Part shown: piece by piece, positions 42,719 through 55,610 of the stretch
How positions within the stretch are numbered: the stretch's first letter is position 1
Layout of the letters: every line of letters begins with the position of its first letter
Made by a program: the position numbers and the translations under genes
Notes under the pieces: model-generated
Databases searched by the model: none
What the model saw: only the letters and a program-made list of their open reading frames with translations
What the model was told of the DNA's origin: nothing
Source: Morganella psychrotolerans
GTDB taxonomy: Bacteria > Pseudomonadota > Gammaproteobacteria > Enterobacterales > Enterobacteriaceae
DNA length: 64,000 nucleotides
Assembly: GCF_001676155.1 (NCBI RefSeq)
Contig: NZ_LZEW01000012.1
Span: 1 to 64,000 of the forward strand
Direction: 5' to 3'

Positions 42719-43349
42719 ATGGCCAATAAAAAAACGTTCAGCAAGCTCCAGTCGCTGGTTGCAGGAACACTTTAGTGATAAATATGTCCTGCAGGCGCAA
42801 AAAAAGGGGCTTCGCTCTCGTGCCTGGTTTAAGCTCGAAGAGATTCAGCAGGGCGACAATATTTTTAAACCGGGTATGACTATTGTGGATCTGGGTGCCG
42901 CACCGGGCGGTTGGTCACAATATGCTGTAAATCACATAGGTCAGTCCGGGCGGGTAATTGCCTGTGACCTGTTACCGATGGATCCTATCGTCGGTGTTGA
43001 TTTCCTTCAGGGAGATTTTCGTGATGAAAACGTGCTCAATGCCTTACTGGGGCGCGTTGGTGACAAAAAAGTCCAGGTTGTTATGTCAGATATGGCACCA
43101 AATATGAGCGGAACACCAGCAGTTGATATTCCGCGCGCGATGTATCTGGTTGAGCTGGCGCTTGATATGTGCCGGTCTGCTCTGGCACCGGGGGGTAGTT
43201 TGATTATCAAAGTCTTTCAGGGAGATGGCTTTGATCAATACCTCCGGGATGTTCGTTCCCTGTTCACCAAAGTGAAAGTCCGTAAACCCGATGCTTCGCG
43301 GGCCCGATCGCGTGAAGTATACATTGTAGCGACAGGGTGGAAAGTGTAG
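42719..43349 (+). pseudogene. rlmE: 23S rRNA 2'-O-ribose methyltransferase RlmE, frameshifted
   Basis: Heat-shock methyltransferase (RrmJ/FtsJ) that methylates U2552 in the A loop of 23S rRNA. The ATG at 42719 opens MANKK and then fails: a run of seven A at 42728-42734 shifts the frame into a stop 19 codons on. With six A it reads [20 protein letters not shown], as E. coli does. The remaining frame is intact: SAM motif [19 protein letters not shown], and the C-terminal REVYIVATG. Corrected length is 209 aa, equal to E. coli. A TTG at 42759 could start a shortened protein lacking about 13 basic residues. Sequencing error is likeliest. Confidence 0.93.
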
Positions 43350-43397
43350 TACCCTGTGCTTTATTTGTTAACACAGATGTAAAAAGAGGTTAATCCC

Positions 43398-45341
43398 TTG
43401 AGTGACATGGCGAAAAACCTAATTCTCTGGCTGGTCATCGCAGTTGTGCTGATGTCTTTGTTTCAGAGTTTTGGCCCAGGCGATTCAAACAGTCGTAAGG
43501 TGGACTACTCTACCTTTATCACTGAGTTAGCACAGGATCAGGTGCGCGAAGTTCGTATTTCCAATCGTGATCTTAACGTCTCTAAAAAAGACGGCTCCAA
43601 ATACACCACATACTTGCCGATGCAGGATAACCAACTGCTGAACACCATGCTGAACAAAAACGTCAGCGTAGTGGGCGAACCACCTGAAGAACCGGGGATT
43701 CTGACCACTATCTTCATTTCGTGGTTCCCGATGCTGCTGTTAATTGGTGTCTGGATCTTCTTCATGCGCCAGATGCAGGGCGGTGGTGGAAAAGGTGCGA
43801 TGTCCTTCGGTAAAAGCAAGGCGCGCATGCTGACAGAAGATCAGGTGAAAACCACTTTTGCAGATGTGGCCGGTTGTGATGAAGCCAAAGAGGAAGTGGG
43901 CGAGCTGGTGGAATACCTGCGCGAACCAAGCCGCTTCCAGAAGCTCGGTGGTAAAATCCCGACAGGGATCCTGATGGTGGGACCTCCGGGTACCGGTAAA
44001 ACGCTGCTGGCAAAAGCTATTGCCGGCGAAGCGAAAGTACCGTTCTTTACTATTTCCGGCTCTGATTTCGTTGAAATGTTTGTGGGCGTGGGTGCATCCC
44101 GTGTCCGTGATATGTTTGAACAGGCGAAAAAAACGGCACCTTGTATCATCTTTATTGATGAGATTGATGCGGTCGGTCGTCAGCGCGGAGCAGGTCTGGG
44201 CGGGGGTCACGATGAACGTGAACAGACTCTGAACCAGATGCTGGTAGAGATGGATGGTTTCGAAGGTAACGAAGGTATTATCGTTATCGCGGCAACTAAC
44301 CGTCCTGATGTGCTTGACCCTGCATTACTGCGTCCGGGCCGTTTCGACCGTCAGGTCGTGGTCGGTCTGCCGGATGTGCGCGGGCGTGAGCAGATCCTGA
44401 AAGTTCACATGCGTCGTGTTCCGTTATCGCCGGATGTTGAGCCGTCAGTACTGGCGCGTGGTACACCGGGCTTCTCAGGTGCGGATCTTGCCAACCTGGT
44501 GAACGAAGCGGCATTGTTTGCGGCACGCGGTAACAAGCGTGTGGTGACGATGAACGAATTCGAAAAAGCCAAAGATAAAATTATGATGGGTGCTGAACGT
44601 CGCTCCATGGTGATGACAGAAGCGCAAAAAGCGTCTACTGCCTACCATGAAGCCGGACACGCCATCATCGGTCGCCTGGTTCCGGAGCATGATCCTGTCC
44701 ATAAAGTGACGATTATTCCGCGCGGACGTGCGCTGGGTGTGACATTCTTCCTGCCGGAAGGTGATCAGATCAGTGCCAGCCGTCAGAAACTCGAAAGTCA
44801 GATTTCGACTCTGTACGGTGGTCGTCTGGCTGAAGAAATCATCTACGGGCCGGAGCATGTGTCAACAGGCGCATCAAATGATATCAAAGTGGCAACTAAC
44901 ATTGCCCGCAGCATGGTGACACAGTGGGGCTTCTCAGAAAAACTGGGACCGTTACTGTATGCGGATGAAGAAGGTGAAGTGTTCTTAGGCCGCTCTATGT
45001 CGAAAGCACAGCACATGTCTGATGAAACCGCCCGGACCATCGATGAGGAAATCCGTGAGTTAGTCGAGCGCAACTATAAACGCGCCCGCCAGATTCTGAT
45101 GGATAACTTAGATGTTCTGCACACCATGAAAGATGCATTAATGAAGTATGAAACCATTGATGCACCACAGATTGATGACCTGATGAACCGCGTAGAAGTG
45201 CGTGAGCCTGCCGGTTGGGAAGGTGATAAGCCGAAAGCGGATACCCGTCCGCCGGAAAGCAGCAACCAGGTACCGGTTCAGGAAAATACCGGTTCTGATG
45301 ATGCGGATGTGCAATCGTCTGAAAACGATAAGCAGCCTTAA
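43398..45341 (+). CDS. ftsH: ATP-dependent zinc metalloprotease FtsH
   Basis: Hexameric membrane AAA+ protease that degrades LpxC, sigma-32 and damaged membrane proteins; HflK and HflC (8.7-11 kb) modulate it. It has two membrane helices (about 8-25 and 103-123), Walker A GPPGTGKT at 195-202, Walker B IIFIDEID, and the zinc site HEAGH near 420. The TTG at 43398 has AGAGG at a spacing of 8, giving 647 aa; the ATG three codons later (43407) is 17 bases from it. The gene lies 48 bp after rlmE, the E. coli arrangement. Confidence 0.97.
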   Translation: MSDMAKNLILWLVIAVVLMSLFQSFGPGDSNSRKVDYSTFITELAQDQVREVRISNRDLNVSKKDGSKYTTYLPMQDNQLLNTMLNKNVSVVGEPPEEPGILTTIFISWFPMLLLIGVWIFFMRQMQGGGGKGAMSFGKSKARMLTEDQVKTTFADVAGCDEAKEEVGELVEYLREPSRFQKLGGKIPTGILMVGPPGTGKTLLAKAIAGEAKVPFFTISGSDFVEMFVGVGASRVRDMFEQAKKTAPCIIFIDEIDAVGRQRGAGLGGGHDEREQTLNQMLVEMDGFEGNEGIIVIAATNRPDVLDPALLRPGRFDRQVVVGLPDVRGREQILKVHMRRVPLSPDVEPSVLARGTPGFSGADLANLVNEAALFAARGNKRVVTMNEFEKAKDKIMMGAERRSMVMTEAQKASTAYHEAGHAIIGRLVPEHDPVHKVTIIPRGRALGVTFFLPEGDQISASRQKLESQISTLYGGRLAEEIIYGPEHVSTGASNDIKVATNIARSMVTQWGFSEKLGPLLYADEEGEVFLGRSMSKAQHMSDETARTIDEEIRELVERNYKRARQILMDNLDVLHTMKDALMKYETIDAPQIDDLMNRVEVREPAGWEGDKPKADTRPPESSNQVPVQENTGSDDADVQSSENDKQP

Positions 45342-45383
45342 TCATCACCATGGTTGTATCAACTGTATAAATATCTGTGACAG

Positions 45384-45417
45384 AAACCCGGCGGTAACAC
45401 CAGCCGGGTTTTTTTAT
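45384..45417 (+). terminator. Rho-independent terminator after ftsH
   Basis: Stem AAACCCGGC (45384-45392) with GCCGGGTTT (45403-45411), then further T. Confidence 0.88.
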
Positions 45418-45489
45418 GTCTTTATCCCGCCGGGGTCAGGCATTACAATCTGTTTATGTATTGATTAAAAATAGTAAGAAGGCCGGATT

Positions 45490-46338
45490 ATGAAACTTAC
45501 CGCACGCGGTCAGACTCTCTCCCTGGCAACACCACAGGTGATGGGGATCCTCAATGTGACTCCTGATTCATTCTCTGACGGCGGCACACACAACACGCCT
45601 GTACAAGCACTTGCACATGCCCGCCGGATGATTATGGAAGGTGCTGCAATTATTGATATCGGTGGTGAATCAACCCGCCCGGGAGCGGCAGAAGTCAGCC
45701 CTGAGCAGGAAGCAGAACGCGTAATACCTGTTGTTGAAGCGATTGCCCGCGAATCTGATGTCTGGATTTCAGTCGATACCTCTAAAGCACTGGTTATCCG
45801 TGAAGCCGCGAAAGCCGGTGCGCATATTATCAATGATATCCGCTCATTAACAGAGCCCGGAGCCCTTCAGGCAGCAGCTGTAAGCGGTTTGCCTGTCTGT
45901 GTCATGCACATGCAGGGCGAACCCCGTACAATGCAGCAGGCACCGCATTACGCGGATGTGGTGCGTGATGTTTATGCGTATCTTGATGCACAGGTGGCAC
46001 GCTGCATGGCCGCCGGTATTGAAAAAAATCACATAATTCTCGATCCGGGCTTCGGTTTTGGTAAATCTTTAGCGCATAATTATCAACTGTTAGATAAATT
46101 AGACGAATTTCATAAACTGGGATTACCGGTTCTCGCCGGAATGTCACGTAAATCAATGATTGGTCAGCTGATGGATCTTCCCCCTGATGAACGGGTTGCC
46201 GGCAGTGTGGCTTGTGCGGTGATTGCCGCAATGAAAGGGGCACACATTATTCGTGTCCATGATGTAAAAGAGACTGTTCAGGCCATGAAAGTGGTGGAAG
46301 CGACCCGTTTAGCAAAGGAAAAAAACGACAATGAGTGA
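45490..46338 (+). CDS. folP: Dihydropteroate synthase
   Basis: Condenses p-aminobenzoate with the pterin pyrophosphate to form dihydropteroate; target of sulfonamides. TIM-barrel motifs are [14 protein letters not shown] near residue 19, GGESTRPGA near 59 and the late RVHDV. Length is 282 aa, as in E. coli. Its stop overlaps the glmM start by 8 bp. Confidence 0.97.
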   Translation: MKLTARGQTLSLATPQVMGILNVTPDSFSDGGTHNTPVQALAHARRMIMEGAAIIDIGGESTRPGAAEVSPEQEAERVIPVVEAIARESDVWISVDTSKALVIREAAKAGAHIINDIRSLTEPGALQAAAVSGLPVCVMHMQGEPRTMQQAPHYADVVRDVYAYLDAQVARCMAAGIEKNHIILDPGFGFGKSLAHNYQLLDKLDEFHKLGLPVLAGMSRKSMIGQLMDLPPDERVAGSVACAVIAAMKGAHIIRVHDVKETVQAMKVVEATRLAKEKNDNE

Positions 46339-47665
46339 GCGCAAATATTTTGGTACTGATGGTATCCGCGGAAAAGTGGGCGACAGCCCGATTACCCCTG
46401 ATTTTGTGCTCAAGCTGGGCTGGGCTGCCGGGAAAGTGTTGGCGCGTCATGGATCACGGAAAATCATTATCGGCAAAGATACGCGTATTTCCGGTTATAT
46501 GCTGGAATCCGCCCTTGAAGCCGGACTGGCCGCGGCCGGGTTATCTGCTTCGTTCACCGGTCCTATGCCGACACCGGCAGTTGCTTATCTGACCCGCACT
46601 TTCCGCGCGGAAGCCGGTATTGTTATCTCTGCATCTCATAATCCATTTTATGACAACGGTATTAAATTTTTCTCTATCGATGGCACAAAGTTACCGGATC
46701 ATGTGGAAGAAGCCATTGAAGCTGAAATGGAAAAACCGCTGACCTGTGTGGAATCTGCTGAATTAGGCCGTGCAAACCGTATTGTGGATGCCGCCGGGCG
46801 TTATATCGAATTTTGCAAAGGGACTTTCCCGAACGAACAGAGTCTGAACGGGCTGAAAATGGTGATCGACTGCGCACACGGCGCGACGTATCACATAGCA
46901 CCGAATGTCCTGCGCGAGCTGGGTGCGGACGTTATTGCTATCGGCTGTGATCCTAACGGGATCAATATCAACGAAGAGTGCGGCGCGACCGATGTCCGTC
47001 AGTTGCAGGAACGTGTTATCGCTGAAGGCGCGAGTGTCGGACTGGCGTTTGATGGTGACGGTGACCGCCTGATTATGGTCGATCACCTGGGCGAAAAAGT
47101 GGATGGCGACCAGATCCTTTACATTATTGCGCGCGAAGCGTTACGTCAGGGGCAACTGCGCGGTGGTGCGGTAGGCACACTGATGAGTAACATGGGTCTG
47201 GAGCTGGCACTGAAACAACTGGGTATTCCGTTTGAGCGCGCGAAAGTCGGCGACCGCTACGTGCTGGAAAAATTGCAGGAAAAAGGCTGGCGTTTAGGTG
47301 CGGAAAACTCCGGACACATCATTTTGCTGGATAAAACCACAACCGGAGACGGTATTGTGGCGGGTCTGCAGGTACTCAGCGCCATGGTGCGCAATAATAT
47401 GAGTCTGCACGACCTGTGCAGCGGTATGAAACTGCTGCCGCAGATCCTTATCAATGTCCGCTTTACCGGGCAGCACGACCCTCTGTCAGCTGACGAGGTT
47501 ATCCGCGTGACGCAGGAGGTTGAAAAAGAACTGAATGGCAAAGGTCGCGTGTTGTTGCGTAAATCCGGTACAGAGCCGCTGATCCGCGTTATGGTGGAAG
47601 GTGAGGATGAAGCTCAGGTTACTGCGATGGCGAATCGTATCGCCGATGCGGTAAAGCGGGTGTAG
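46331..47665 (+). CDS. glmM: Phosphoglucosamine mutase GlmM
   Basis: Converts glucosamine-6-phosphate to glucosamine-1-phosphate for UDP-GlcNAc, the precursor of peptidoglycan and lipopolysaccharide. The phosphorylated serine is S102 in ISASHNP; the metal-binding loop is DGDGDR. Length is 444 aa (E. coli 445). It is translationally coupled to folP by the 8-bp overlap. Confidence 0.98.
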   Translation: MSERKYFGTDGIRGKVGDSPITPDFVLKLGWAAGKVLARHGSRKIIIGKDTRISGYMLESALEAGLAAAGLSASFTGPMPTPAVAYLTRTFRAEAGIVISASHNPFYDNGIKFFSIDGTKLPDHVEEAIEAEMEKPLTCVESAELGRANRIVDAAGRYIEFCKGTFPNEQSLNGLKMVIDCAHGATYHIAPNVLRELGADVIAIGCDPNGININEECGATDVRQLQERVIAEGASVGLAFDGDGDRLIMVDHLGEKVDGDQILYIIAREALRQGQLRGGAVGTLMSNMGLELALKQLGIPFERAKVGDRYVLEKLQEKGWRLGAENSGHIILLDKTTTGDGIVAGLQVLSAMVRNNMSLHDLCSGMKLLPQILINVRFTGQHDPLSADEVIRVTQEVEKELNGKGRVLLRKSGTEPLIRVMVEGEDEAQVTAMANRIADAVKRV

Positions 47666-47948
47666 TTTTATTACATTATTTATAATGTAATAAACCCGTA
47701 ATTATTATCAGGGGTGTGAATGGTTTTGCCGGAAAAAATTATTGAGATTTTGCGCCGGCTCTGTCAGAATCTGCCCCTTGTTGTTGTTTTTTTCCGCAAC
47801 TGATGCGGCAGGCTGAAAATAGACTTGCGTGTCAGCGTTTGTTTGGTTAGTATTCTGACCCGCTCAGCAAGGTAATTCATTTTGCCTGTGGGTGTGCAGA
47901 TTAATACCGAATCAGTCGGTATACCGTACGGGGAACAGGTATATAGTT

Positions 47949-48293
47949 ATGACTTTTTATACAATACTCTTGATCGTTTTTTTACTTGTTGCGATTGCCT
48001 TAGTCGGCATGGTTTTGCTGCAGCAGGGTAAAGGTGCGGACATGGGTGCTTCGTTCGGTGCAGGCGCTTCTGCAACTCTGTTTGGTTCTTCAGGCTCAGG
48101 TAATTTCCTGACCCGCACGACCGGCATTTTAGGAACACTGTTTTTTGTACTGAGTTTAGTTCTGGGCAACATGACCAGCAATAAAGTCGGAACAGGCAGC
48201 AAGTTTGATAATCTCGCTGTGCCGGCGCAGACAGAACAGAAAACAGATGTACCCGTAGCACCAGCAGCACCTAACAGCGATATTCCACGCTGA
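47949..48293 (+). CDS. secG: Protein translocase subunit SecG
   Basis: Small non-essential subunit of the SecYEG channel. It has two membrane helices (about residues 2-22 and 55-75) around the conserved QQGKGADMGASFGAGAS. The ATG at 47949 gives 114 aa (E. coli 110); the frame is open upstream to 47892 without family match. The gap from glmM is 283 bp and likely holds its promoter. It leads into tRNA-Leu(GAG), as in E. coli secG-leuU. Confidence 0.96.
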   Translation: MTFYTILLIVFLLVAIALVGMVLLQQGKGADMGASFGAGASATLFGSSGSGNFLTRTTGILGTLFFVLSLVLGNMTSNKVGTGSKFDNLAVPAQTEQKTDVPVAPAAPNSDIPR

Positions 48294-48375
48294 TTGTTGC
48301 AGGACCGGAAAGCAGTAACGTTTTAAAAACGGGATTGATATGACACCATCAGTCAGTTCCGTCAGAGTACTCAGT

Positions 48376-48465
48376 GCCGAGGTGGTGAAATTGGTATACA
48401 CGCTACCTTGAGGTGGTAGTGCCTACAAAACAGGCGTACGGGTTCAAGTCCCGTCCTCGGCACCA
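48376..48465 (+). tRNA. leuU: tRNA-Leu (anticodon GAG)
   Basis: 90 nt with a long variable arm and encoded CCA (48463-48465). The acceptor stem is GCCGAGG/CCTCGGC; the anticodon loop TTGAGGT has GAG. It reads CUC and CUU codons. Place between secG and metY matches E. coli leuU. Confidence 0.97.
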
Positions 48466-48523
48466 TTTTTGTTTGAAGCTTGCGTTTTGCAGGTGATCGG
48501 CGTAGAATTTTTCACGTTTCGAA

Positions 48524-48600
<77 letters not shown>

Positions 48601-48721
48601 CTTCTTAAAACGAATCGTTTTTTCCTAGGTTGATTAAATCAACAACTCTTTGAAGTTATCCCCTGATTTGGAAAAGCGATTAAGAAGTGTGAAGTATACA
48701 GGGTCCAGTTGTTGCTTAAAG

Positions 48722-48743
48722 CCCCGAAATTTCGGGGTTTTTT
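48722..48743 (+). terminator. Terminator or attenuator before rimP
   Basis: Stem CCCCGAAA/TTTCGGGG (48722-48737), then six T. It lies between metY and rimP, so it may end the tRNA transcript or attenuate the nusA operon. Confidence 0.85.
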
Positions 48744-48802
48744 GTTATAAAACAACAGAACTACTGGGCGTTATGCCCTTTTTTTATGTCCTGGGGGTGG
48801 TC

Positions 48803-49255
48803 TTGTCCACATTAGAGCAGAAATTAACAGAGATGGTCACAGCACCTGTCGAAGCACTCGGTTTTGAGCTTGTCGGCCTGGAATTTATTCGTGGTCGTGT
48901 CTCAACACTGCGTATTTATATTGATAGTGATGAGGGTATCACTGTTGAAAATTGCGCGGACGTCAGCCATCAGGTCAGTGCCGTTCTTGATGTTGAAGAT
49001 CCTATTACCGTCGTTTATAACCTTGAAGTGTCGTCTCCGGGTATGGAGCGTCCGTTATTTACGGCAGAGCATTATCAGCGGTTCACAGGTGAAGAAGCTA
49101 GTCTGACTTTACGTATCGCTATGCAGAACCGTCGCAGATGGCAGGGTATTATTAAAGCTGTTGACGGCGAAATGATCACGGTTACAGTGGATGGCAAAGA
49201 CGAAGTGTTCGCACTTGGCAACATCCAGAAAGCTAACCTGGTACCCCACTTTTAA
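48803..49255 (+). CDS. rimP: Ribosome maturation factor RimP
   Basis: Needed for efficient 30S subunit assembly, acting near S12 and S5. It has an N-terminal alpha/beta domain ([12 protein letters not shown]) and a C-terminal Sm-like barrel. The start is TTG at 48803, with GGGGGTGG just upstream; this gives [12 protein letters not shown] and 150 aa, exactly the E. coli form. The long open frame upstream to 48650 runs through the terminator hairpin and is rejected. It is the first gene of rimP-nusA-infB. Confidence 0.95.
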   Translation: MSTLEQKLTEMVTAPVEALGFELVGLEFIRGRVSTLRIYIDSDEGITVENCADVSHQVSAVLDVEDPITVVYNLEVSSPGMERPLFTAEHYQRFTGEEASLTLRIAMQNRRRWQGIIKAVDGEMITVTVDGKDEVFALGNIQKANLVPHF

Positions 49256-49260
49256 TATAA

Positions 49261-50793
<1,533 letters not shown>

Positions 50794-50814
50794 TTTGTAG
50801 CGGGAAGGAGCAGC

Positions 50815-53549
50815 ATGACAGAATCAGTAAAAACACTGGCAGATGAAATTCAGACTTCAGTAGAGCGCCTGGTACAGCAATTTGCTGATGCAGGCATCGA
50901 AAAAACTGAGTCAGATAACGTCTCTCAGCAAGAAAAAGAGGCCCTGCTGGCCCATCTGAACCGTGAACAAGGCGGGGCAAGTCAGTCGGGTAAATTAACA
51001 CTTCAGCGCAAAACACGCAGTACGCTGAGTGTTCCGGTAACCGGTGGTAAGAGTAAATCGGTTAATATTGAAGTCCGCAAAAAACGCACTTATGTCAACA
51101 GCGATACCGTAGAACAGGCGAAAGCCGCGGAAGAGCAGGCGCAGCGTGAAGCGGAAGAGCAGGCAAGACGCGAAGCTGAAGAACAGGCCCGTCGTGAAGC
51201 TGAAGAGAAAGCCAAACAGGACGCGAAAGCGAAACGTGACGCTGAAGAAAAGGCAAAACGCGAAGTGGCAGCAGCGCAGGCAACTGATAAAGCAGCAGAA
51301 CCGGCTAAGCGTGAAGTAGCGGAAAAGAATAACGTGAAAGAAAATAAAACGAAATCAGCACCGGCTGATACACGGGAACACAGCGAGAAAGTACGTCGCG
51401 AAGCTGAGGCTGCTGAATTAAAGCGCAAAGCCGAAGAAGAGATGCAACGTAAACTGGAAGCTGAAGTAAAACGTACAACAGAAGAAACCCGTCTTCTGGC
51501 AGAACAAAATGCAGAAAAATGGTCTGCAGCTCCGGCAGGTGACGAAACCGAAAGCGCTGACTATCACACCACCACTCTGCTCACGCCCGTGAAGCTGAAG
51601 ATGAAAGTGATGCGAAAGTTGAAGGTGAAAACCGCGCCCGTACCCGTCCGGTCAAAAATGTCCGCCAGAAGAAAAATAACCGCCATTCCGAGAAAGCCGA
51701 TCGCGAAGAAGCCCGTGCGCAGCAGCCACGCGGTAAGAAACAGCGTAAAGGCAGTTCACTGCAGCAGAGCTTTAACAAGCCGGTTGCAGCGGTTACCCGT
51801 GATGTGGTTATCGGCGAAACCATTACTGTCGGCGAATTAGCCAACAAAATGGCAGTGAAAGGTTCCCAGGTTATTAAAACCATGATGAAGATGGGCGCTA
51901 TGGCGACTATCAATCAGGTGATTGACCAGGAAACCGCACAACTGGTTGCCGAAGAAATGGGTCACAAAGTTATCCTGCGTCGTGAAAACGAGCTGGAAGA
52001 GGCGATTCTGAACGACCGTGACATGGGCGAAGTATCAACTGAGTCCCGTGCACCGGTTGTGACTATCATGGGTCACGTTGACCATGGTAAAACCTCATTA
52101 CTGGACTATATCCGTTCAACGAAAGTAGCCTCCGGCGAAGCGGGTGGTATCACCCAGCATATCGGTGCTTATCACGTTAAAACGGATAAAGGCGCGATTA
52201 CGTTCCTGGATACTCCGGGACACGCCGCGTTTACTTCGATGCGTGCTCGTGGTGCGCAGGCAACGGATATCGTTGTTCTGGTTGTTGCGGCAGACGATGG
52301 CGTAATGCCACAAACCGTCGAAGCTATCCAGCATGCGAAAGCCGCTGGTGTGCCGGTTGTGGTTGCGGTGAACAAAATTGATAAACCTGATTCAGATCCT
52401 GAGCGCGTAAGAAGTGAGCTGTCTCAGTACGGTATCCTTTCTGAAGAATGGGGTGGTGAAAACCAGTTCATCAGTGTTTCTGCGAAGCAGGGACTGGGTA
52501 TCGATGATCTGCTTGATGCTATTCTGCTCCAGGCTGAAGTTCTGGAACTTAAAGCGGTTCGCGCAGGTATGGCCAGCGGTGTGGTTATCGAATCCTACCT
52601 TGATAAAGGTCGTGGTCCGGTTGCGACCATTCTGGTTCAGAGCGGCACCCTGAATAAGGGCGATATTGTACTGTGTGGCTTTGAATATGGCCGTATTCGT
52701 GCGATGCGCAATGAACTGGGTCAGGATGTGACTGAAGCAGGTCCTTCTATGCCGGTCGAGATTCTGGGTCTGTCCAGCGTACCGTCAGCCGGTGATGAAG
52801 CGACAGTTGTCCGTGATGAGAAGAAAGCCCGTGAAGTGGCTCTCTATCGTCAGGGTAAATTCCGTGACGTGAAACTGGCACGCCAGCAGAAATCTAAACT
52901 GGAAAACATGTTTGCGAACATGGAAAGCGGTAAGGTTTCTGAACTGAATATCGTACTGAAAACTGACGTTCAGGGTACATGTGAAGCGATTACTGAATCA
53001 CTGATGAAATTGTCTACCGACGAAGTCAAAGTGAAAATTATCGGTTCCGGCGTGGGTGGTATCACCGAAACGGATGCAACACTTGCTGCGGCATCCAATG
53101 CGATTATCCTTGGCTTCAACGTTCGTGCTGATGCATCTGCACGCCGCGTAGTTGAAAGCGAAAGTGTTGACCTGCGTTATTACTCTGTAATCTATAGTCT
53201 GATTGATGAAATCAAACAGGCGATGAGCGGAATGCTGGAACCTGAGTACAGACAAGAAATTATGGGTCTGGCAGAAGTCCGCGATGTCTTCCGTTCACCT
53301 AAATTCGGCGCAATCGCCGGTTGTATGGTGACAGAGGGTAACATCAAGCGTAATAACCCAATCCGTGTTCTGCGTGACAACGTGGTTATTTATGAAGGCG
53401 AGCTGGAATCTCTGCGCCGCTTCAAAGATGACGTTGCCGAAGTCCGTAACGGAATGGAATGTGGTATCGGTGTGAAGAACTACAATGATGTCCGCCCGGG
53501 CGACATGATTGAAGTCTTCCAGGTGATTGTAGTCAAACGGACTATCTAA
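50815..53549 (+). pseudogene. infB: Translation initiation factor IF-2, frameshifted
   Basis: Essential GTPase that brings fMet-tRNA to the 30S subunit. Residues 1-253 hold the N-terminal domain and a long charged helix with repeated REAEEQAR units; the frame is then lost near 51573 at CACCACCACTCTGCTCACG. Adding one T (ACTTCT) restores [15 protein letters not shown], parallel to E. coli HVTTSQHARQAEDES. The rest contains [14 protein letters not shown] and NKID. Corrected length is 911 aa (E. coli 890). In E. coli the short IF2 forms start upstream of this point, so they would not bypass it. A strain cannot live without IF2, so a sequencing error is almost certain. Confidence 0.95.
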
Positions 53550-53582
53550 TCGCCTGACGGTATTACAATACATGATATAATT

Positions 53583-53608
53583 AGGGGGCTTATAGCCCCC
53601 TTACTTTT
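53583..53608 (+). terminator. Hairpin between infB and rbfA, weak terminator
   Basis: Stem AGGGGGCT/AGCCCCCT with TAT loop (53583-53601), followed by TACTTTTC. The T-tract is broken, so it may only attenuate; it lies just before the rbfA ribosome binding site. Confidence 0.55.
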
Positions 53609-53622
53609 CAGGAGATGAAACT

Positions 53623-54033
53623 ATGGCAAGAGAATTCAGCCGGTCTCAGCGCGTTTCACAGGAAATTCAGAAAGAAATTGCGATTATCCTGCAACGCGAA
53701 ATTAAAGATCCCCGTGTGGGCATGGCAACAGTATCCGGTGTCGATTTATCCCGTGATATGGCTTATGCCACTGTATTTGTTACTTTTCTGAATTTTATAG
53801 GTGAAGATCATAATTCAGAACAGGTCAAATTGGGTATCAGAGTCTTAAATGATATTTCCGGTTATATCCGCTCTCTGCTCGGGAAAGAGATGCGTTTACG
53901 CATTATCCCGGAGCTTAAATTTGAATATGACAGTTCCCTCGTCGAAGGGATGCGTATGTCCAATCTCGTTTCTGATGTGATTAAACATGACGAAGATATG
54001 CGCAAATCTGCGGACGACAAAGAGGATAACTGA
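53623..54033 (+). CDS. rbfA: 30S ribosome-binding factor RbfA
   Basis: Cold-inducible factor that binds immature 30S subunits and aids 16S 5'-end processing. The KH-like fold includes [19 protein letters not shown] near residue 25. Length is 136 aa (E. coli 133). GGAG precedes the ATG, and the stop shares its last base with the truB start, so the two are coupled. Confidence 0.97.
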   Translation: MAREFSRSQRVSQEIQKEIAIILQREIKDPRVGMATVSGVDLSRDMAYATVFVTFLNFIGEDHNSEQVKLGIRVLNDISGYIRSLLGKEMRLRIIPELKFEYDSSLVEGMRMSNLVSDVIKHDEDMRKSADDKEDN

Positions 54034-54989
54034 TGGCGCGCCGTCGTCGTGGCCGTGAAATCAACGGCATTTTTCTGCTGGATAAACCGCAGGATATTTC
54101 ATCAAATGATGCTCTGCAAAAGGTCCGCCGTCTTTTTAATGCCAGCAAAGCCGGGCATACCGGGGCGTTGGATCCGCTGGCGACCGGGATGTTACCGATC
54201 TGCCTGGGCGAAGCGACTAAGTTTTCTCAGTTCCTGCTCGATTCGGATAAGCGTTACCGTGTGATTGCCCGTTTAGGGCAGCGTACAGACACCTCAGATG
54301 CGCATGGTGAGGTGATAAGTGAACGTCCGCTGACTTTCACACAGGAACAGCTTGATGTTGCTCTGGATTCATTCAGGGGCGATACCTTACAGGTACCGTC
54401 TATGTATTCAGCGCTTAAACATCAGGGTCGTCCGCTGTATGAGTATGCCCGTAAGGGGATAACCATTGAGCGCGAAGCCCGTCCGATCACGGTATATGAA
54501 CTGCTGTTCATCCGCCGGGAAGGCGATGAGCTGGAGATGGAAATCCATTGCTCAAAAGGCACGTATATCCGCACGATCACTGATGATCTCGGTGAAATGC
54601 TCGGCTGTGGTGCGCATGTGATTTTCCTGCGCCGTTTACAGGTGGCAACGTATCCGGCAGAACGGATGGTTACCCTGGAGCAGTTACAGGCACTGCGCAG
54701 CAATGCCGATGAAACAGAAACCCCGCTTGAAATGGCGTTAGATCCGCTTTTGCTGCCAATGGATACCGCAGTGTCACATTTCCCGCAGGTTAATCTGACG
54801 GATGTGACGGCGGCTTATTTTAAGCAGGGACAGCCGGTACGGGCACAGCATGAGCTTGCCGCACAGACGTTAACGCGCGTGACGCAAGGGAATGATGCCG
54901 GCTTTATCGGTCTTGCGGTCATCAGTGATGAAGGATTGGTCGCACCGCGCCGTCTGGTGGTTGAACACACGCCTGAACAGGCAGAATAA
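54033..54989 (+). CDS. truB: tRNA pseudouridine-55 synthase TruB
   Basis: Makes pseudouridine 55 in the T loop of most tRNAs and acts as a tRNA folding chaperone. The catalytic Asp is D47 in [13 protein letters not shown]; the C-terminal PUA-like domain lies at about 245-318. Length is 318 aa (E. coli 314). Translation is coupled to rbfA. Confidence 0.97.
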   Translation: MARRRRGREINGIFLLDKPQDISSNDALQKVRRLFNASKAGHTGALDPLATGMLPICLGEATKFSQFLLDSDKRYRVIARLGQRTDTSDAHGEVISERPLTFTQEQLDVALDSFRGDTLQVPSMYSALKHQGRPLYEYARKGITIEREARPITVYELLFIRREGDELEMEIHCSKGTYIRTITDDLGEMLGCGAHVIFLRRLQVATYPAERMVTLEQLQALRSNADETETPLEMALDPLLLPMDTAVSHFPQVNLTDVTAAYFKQGQPVRAQHELAAQTLTRVTQGNDAGFIGLAVISDEGLVAPRRLVVEHTPEQAE

Positions 54990-55003
54990 GCACCGGACGC
55001 ATC

Positions 55004-55032
55004 TTGCGTTCAGGTGCGTTGCAGCGTAGAAT
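55004..55032 (+). promoter_or_regulatory. Sigma-70 promoter of rpsO
   Basis: TTGCGT (55004-55009), a 17-base spacer and TAGAAT (55027-55032), about 80 bp before rpsO. E. coli rpsO has its own promoter at this place. Confidence 0.7.
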
Positions 55033-55112
55033 AGTGCGGCAATTTCCTTGAGATGCTGAATTAGAGATCGGCACTCATTTTGTTTATCAATCAATGTATA
55101 TTGGAGTTTTTT

Positions 55113-55382
55113 ATGTCTCTAAGCACTGAAGCAACAGCGAAAATTGTCGCTGATTTTGGTCGTACTGAAAACGACACCGGTTCAAGCGAAGTTCAGATCG
55201 CGCTGCTGACTGCACAGATTAACCATCTGCAAGGTCACTTCTCCGAGCACAAAAAAGATCACCACAGTCGTCGTGGTCTGCTGCGTATGGTTGCTCAGCG
55301 TCGTAAGCTGCTGACCTACCTGAAGCGTAAAGATTTAGCCGGCTATACCTCGATTCTTGAGCGTCTTGGTCTGCGTCGCTAA
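55113..55382 (+). CDS. rpsO: 30S ribosomal protein S15
   Basis: Primary 16S-binding protein of the platform. It is 89 aa, starting [17 protein letters not shown]; an in-frame ATG at 55080 is rejected because TTGGAG lies just before 55113 and the family begins there. E. coli S15 represses its own translation through a pseudoknot in the leader; I could not verify one here. Confidence 0.98.
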   Translation: MSLSTEATAKIVADFGRTENDTGSSEVQIALLTAQINHLQGHFSEHKKDHHSRRGLLRMVAQRRKLLTYLKRKDLAGYTSILERLGLRR

Positions 55383-55400
55383 TCCGACAAGTTTCAGTGG

Positions 55401-55425
55401 AAAGGGGCCGAAGATGGCCCCTTTT
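55401..55425 (+). terminator. Rho-independent terminator after rpsO
   Basis: Stem AAAGGGGCC/GGCCCCTTT, short loop, then TTCTTCT. It separates rpsO from pnp, though read-through is known in E. coli. Confidence 0.88.
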
Positions 55426-55488
55426 CTTCTGAAAGCGGTATATCCCGCTGTTATCCGCTTACAACGACTCTTTAAATACAGCGATTCG

Positions 55489-55541
55489 CGCGACTAATGA
55501 CAGCGCTTTCCGGCAAACGGAAAAGGTTGTCATTAGTCGCG
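55489..55541 (+). promoter_or_regulatory. pnp leader hairpin, RNase III target
   Basis: A perfect 14-bp stem CGCGACTAATGACA (55489-55502) with TGTCATTAGTCGCG (55528-55541) encloses a second hairpin TTTCCG/CGGAAA. In E. coli, RNase III cuts the equivalent leader duplex, and PNPase then removes it to shut down its own translation. Stem length and position (70 bp before the start) match. Confidence 0.8.
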
Positions 55542-55610
55542 AGGATGTATCTGAAGAGACCATTTCAACGCTTGCCCCTGCCGGGGTGAGAGACCCAGAA
55601 GGATATTATT

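Noticed and set aside
48650-48802. A longer RimP beginning at 48650
   Set aside because: It would translate through the terminator hairpin at 48722-48743; the TTG at 48803 gives the exact E. coli length.
51560-51600. Programmed frameshifting in infB
   Set aside because: There is no slippery heptamer or stimulatory structure, and relatives read through in one frame.
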